From CAZLGO01 sp964559295 (lineage in GTDB: Archaea; Methanobacteriota; Methanobacteria; Methanobacteriales; Methanobacteriaceae), in assembly GCA_964559295.1 (NCBI GenBank), contig CAZLGO010000082.1:1-6642 (forward strand): DNA of 6,642 nt, given 5' to 3'. Positions 5,472-6,642 of the stretch are shown piece after piece (positions within the stretch are counted from its first letter, which is position 1; each line of letters begins with the position of its first letter). The position numbers and the translations under genes are program-made. The notes beneath the pieces are model-generated. The model did no database searches. It was not told the origin of the DNA and worked only from the letters and a program-made list of their open reading frames with translations.

Positions 5472-5588
5472 TTAGTATTTTTTATCCTCGATGGAAATTA
5501 CACCTTTTATAGAAATTTGATAAGTGTTCAGATCCTCCAATTCACCGATCCCATTAATCAATAGTTTTCTTAGATCACTGCTATGCAT
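5472..5588 (-). CDS. Possible small ORF overlapping the end of the membrane protein gene
   Basis: A 38-residue ORF on the minus strand starts at ATG 5588-5586, inside the last codons of the membrane protein gene, and overlaps it by 19 bases in another frame. It reads MHSSDLRKLLINGIGELEDL and then NTYQISIKGVISIEDKKY. The composition looks like real protein and the overlap suits translational coupling, but the only ribosome-like motif (GGTGG) is about 14 bases upstream, farther than usual. It could be a real small protein, the N-terminal piece of a decayed gene that continues at 5369-5455, or chance. No family is recognised. Confidence 0.3.
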   Translation of the reverse strand: MHSSDLRKLLINGIGELEDLNTYQISIKGVISIEDKKY

Positions 5589-6508
5589 CCAAATACAAAG
5601 ATCCACCATAGGATTATGAATAAAACCATGCTTTTTATAGGCAGCTTGCCAAACTCCATTTTAGCCATCTTAGATCCAATATACCAGTTTAAGATTATCA
5701 GAATAACCAGTATCAGGCTGTTAACAAGTCCAAGTATGTTTAACGGGTTTTTGAACATTACATAGACCCACACTACTGTGGTTATAATGATTCCTAACCA
5801 TATAACTGGTTTAAGAGTCCTGTTGACTTTAATGGTTATTTGTATCATTTCTTGTGATTTTCTGGATTTTATGAGCATTGCAAATAGGGCCATTATGGAT
5901 CCAAGAGCCAGAATTATGCCTAAAAACTCTAAGAACAGTGTCGAAACTGGTTTTCCGAAAAACTTTTCTTTAAGTTGTGGTAATGTAATCAGAGCTTTCA
6001 GTGCTTCGTCAACTGGGAATGATTCTATTTCGCCAATGGCAATGGAATATTTTCCCTGATTTTCGGCGTTAAAGACCTTTATATAATAGGTGCCAGCAGG
6101 GAGGATTTGTCTAACTTCAGGTCCCTTAAGGTAGTTATCTCCGCCAAATTCCTCAAAGTATGGCTTCCAAGTGGTATTTGTCCCATTTACAGACAAAATA
6201 ACGTTTTTATTAAGATCAAATACTTCAGCTGATATAAAATCACCACTGATCCCTGGACCGGCGGGTACAAGAAGGTTAATATATAATTTGAATGGTTTTT
6301 CAGAGCTTATTTTGTAATAATCAGGTTTTCCGTTTAGCTCTCCGTAGAAGGCTTGTGATATCTCTGGGTTCTCTACGAGTATAGGATTTTCAATAGAGAC
6401 ATCTTTACCAATTTCTAGTCTGGGTTGATGTGCACTTACTGCAGAAACGGCTAAAAAAACAAAAATAGCGGCTAATATTCCCAAATAAAAATTTTTTTGA
6501 TTTATCAT
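5570..6508 (-). CDS. Secreted-domain membrane protein with signal peptide and four C-terminal helices
   Basis: The protein has 312 residues and no function I can name. An N-terminal signal peptide (hydrophobic core about 8-24) ends in VSAVSA, with likely cleavage before HQPR at 27. An outside domain of about 160 residues follows, with ENPEISQAFYGELNGKPDYY (46-65), LYINLLVPAG (75-84), and LPAGTYYIKVFNAENQGKYS (136-155). The last stretch resembles beta-sandwich domains of the pre-peptidase C-terminal type. PVDEALKALITLPQLKEKFFG links to four predicted membrane helices at about 191-213, 235-252, 257-277 and 291-312. The domain therefore probably faces outward on a small membrane anchor. No Shine-Dalgarno motif precedes the ATG; a TATA-like TTATTAAAA about 25 bases upstream suggests a leaderless message. 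It is convergent with the epimerase gene and unrelated to it. Confidence 0.88.
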   Translation of the reverse strand: MINQKNFYLGILAAIFVFLAVSAVSAHQPRLEIGKDVSIENPILVENPEISQAFYGELNGKPDYYKISSEKPFKLYINLLVPAGPGISGDFISAEVFDLNKNVILSVNGTNTTWKPYFEEFGGDNYLKGPEVRQILPAGTYYIKVFNAENQGKYSIAIGEIESFPVDEALKALITLPQLKEKFFGKPVSTLFLEFLGIILALGSIMALFAMLIKSRKSQEMIQITIKVNRTLKPVIWLGIIITTVVWVYVMFKNPLNILGLVNSLILVILIILNWYIGSKMAKMEFGKLPIKSMVLFIILWWIFVFGCIAVI

Positions 6509-6591
6509 AATATTTAGTTGAATTTAAATTTTAATAAACATTTTGGCTCTATAGAAAACTTTAAGATCGTGATAAATACAAACAATATGAT

Positions 6592-6604
6592 AAGGAGGTC
6601 ATCC
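6592..6604 (+). promoter_or_regulatory. Shine-Dalgarno-like motif without a matching start codon
   Basis: AAGGAGGTCATCC is almost the full complement of the archaeal 16S rRNA 3' end (one mismatch in the GGTGAT part). No ATG, GTG or TTG lies 5-12 bases downstream in the window. The only ATG is at 6640-6642, about 40 bases away. It is therefore either chance, an internal site for a short leader, or part of a structure that sequesters ribosomes. Confidence 0.3.
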
Positions 6605-6624
6605 CAAAAGTATATTATTTGGGA
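6602..6624. repeat. 7-bp inverted repeat at the right edge
   Basis: TCCCAAA (6602-6608) and TTTGGGA (6618-6624) are perfect inverse complements around a 9-base AT-only-but-one loop. It lies directly after the ribosome-site-like motif and before a TATA-like ATATTTAAG and a terminal ATG. It may be an operator or leader hairpin of a gene beginning past the window, or of the divergent membrane protein gene. Confidence 0.4.
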
Positions 6625-6642
6625 GTTATATTTAAGTTTATG

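Noticed and set aside
5583..6059. Plus-strand frames opposite the membrane protein
   Set aside because: The minus-strand frame shows a signal peptide, domain motifs and four helices; the plus frames show nothing coherent.
6592..6605. Reverse complement resembles the 16S rRNA 3' end
   Set aside because: Only about a dozen bases match and no 16S sequence precedes them on the minus strand.
1..6642. CRISPR array, transposase or integrase
   Set aside because: No regularly spaced repeats of 25-40 bases and no recombinase motifs in any frame.

Overview
The window looks like chromosomal DNA of a low-GC methanogenic archaeon, most likely of the order Methanobacteriales. The best evidence is the combination of sn-glycerol-1-phosphate dehydrogenase (the enzyme that sets archaeal lipid stereochemistry), a UPF0179 cysteine-rich protein (an archaeal family) and an archaeal-type RpiA. 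From memory, Methanothermobacter thermautotrophicus carries the same trio side by side (rpiA, UPF0179, egsA; MTH608-610).

Layout. Plus strand: egsA (140-1186), hisF-like gene (1614-2378), UPF0179 gene (2768-3202), rpiA (3232-3918) and a GalE-type NAD-dependent epimerase (4093-4992). Minus strand: a secreted or membrane-anchored protein with four transmembrane helices (5570-6508). The UPF0179 and rpiA genes are close enough to be one transcript. The other genes are separated by long AT-rich spacers and probably have their own promoters. The functions are core metabolism: lipid backbone synthesis, pentose phosphate interconversion, sugar nucleotide epimerisation and histidine/purine-linked metabolism.

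The unexpected part is the middle. A hisF-like gene sits between egsA and its usual partners. It is visibly richer in G+C than its surroundings, lacks the insertions I remember in archaeal HisF, and has substitutions at positions that form the HisF/HisH ammonia gate and interface. On both sides of it the minus strand holds runs of coding-looking peptide broken by frameshifts (1240-1531 and 2508-2688). These look like decayed genes, which suggests that this spot has gained and lost genes. A third such stretch lies past the 3' end of the membrane protein (5369-5588).

The long non-coding stretches also hold structure: two related palindromes after rpiA (3927-3945, 3982-4002), a 12-bp imperfect inverted repeat (5090-5123), a nested pair of stems that could be a small structured RNA (5174-5253), and a strong ribosome-binding-like motif next to a hairpin at the right edge (6592-6624). 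I see no CRISPR array, tRNA, rRNA, transposase or intact mobile element. Nothing here is demonstrably a new system. The best leads are the atypical HisF in a gene-turnover site and the possible RNA at 5174-5253.
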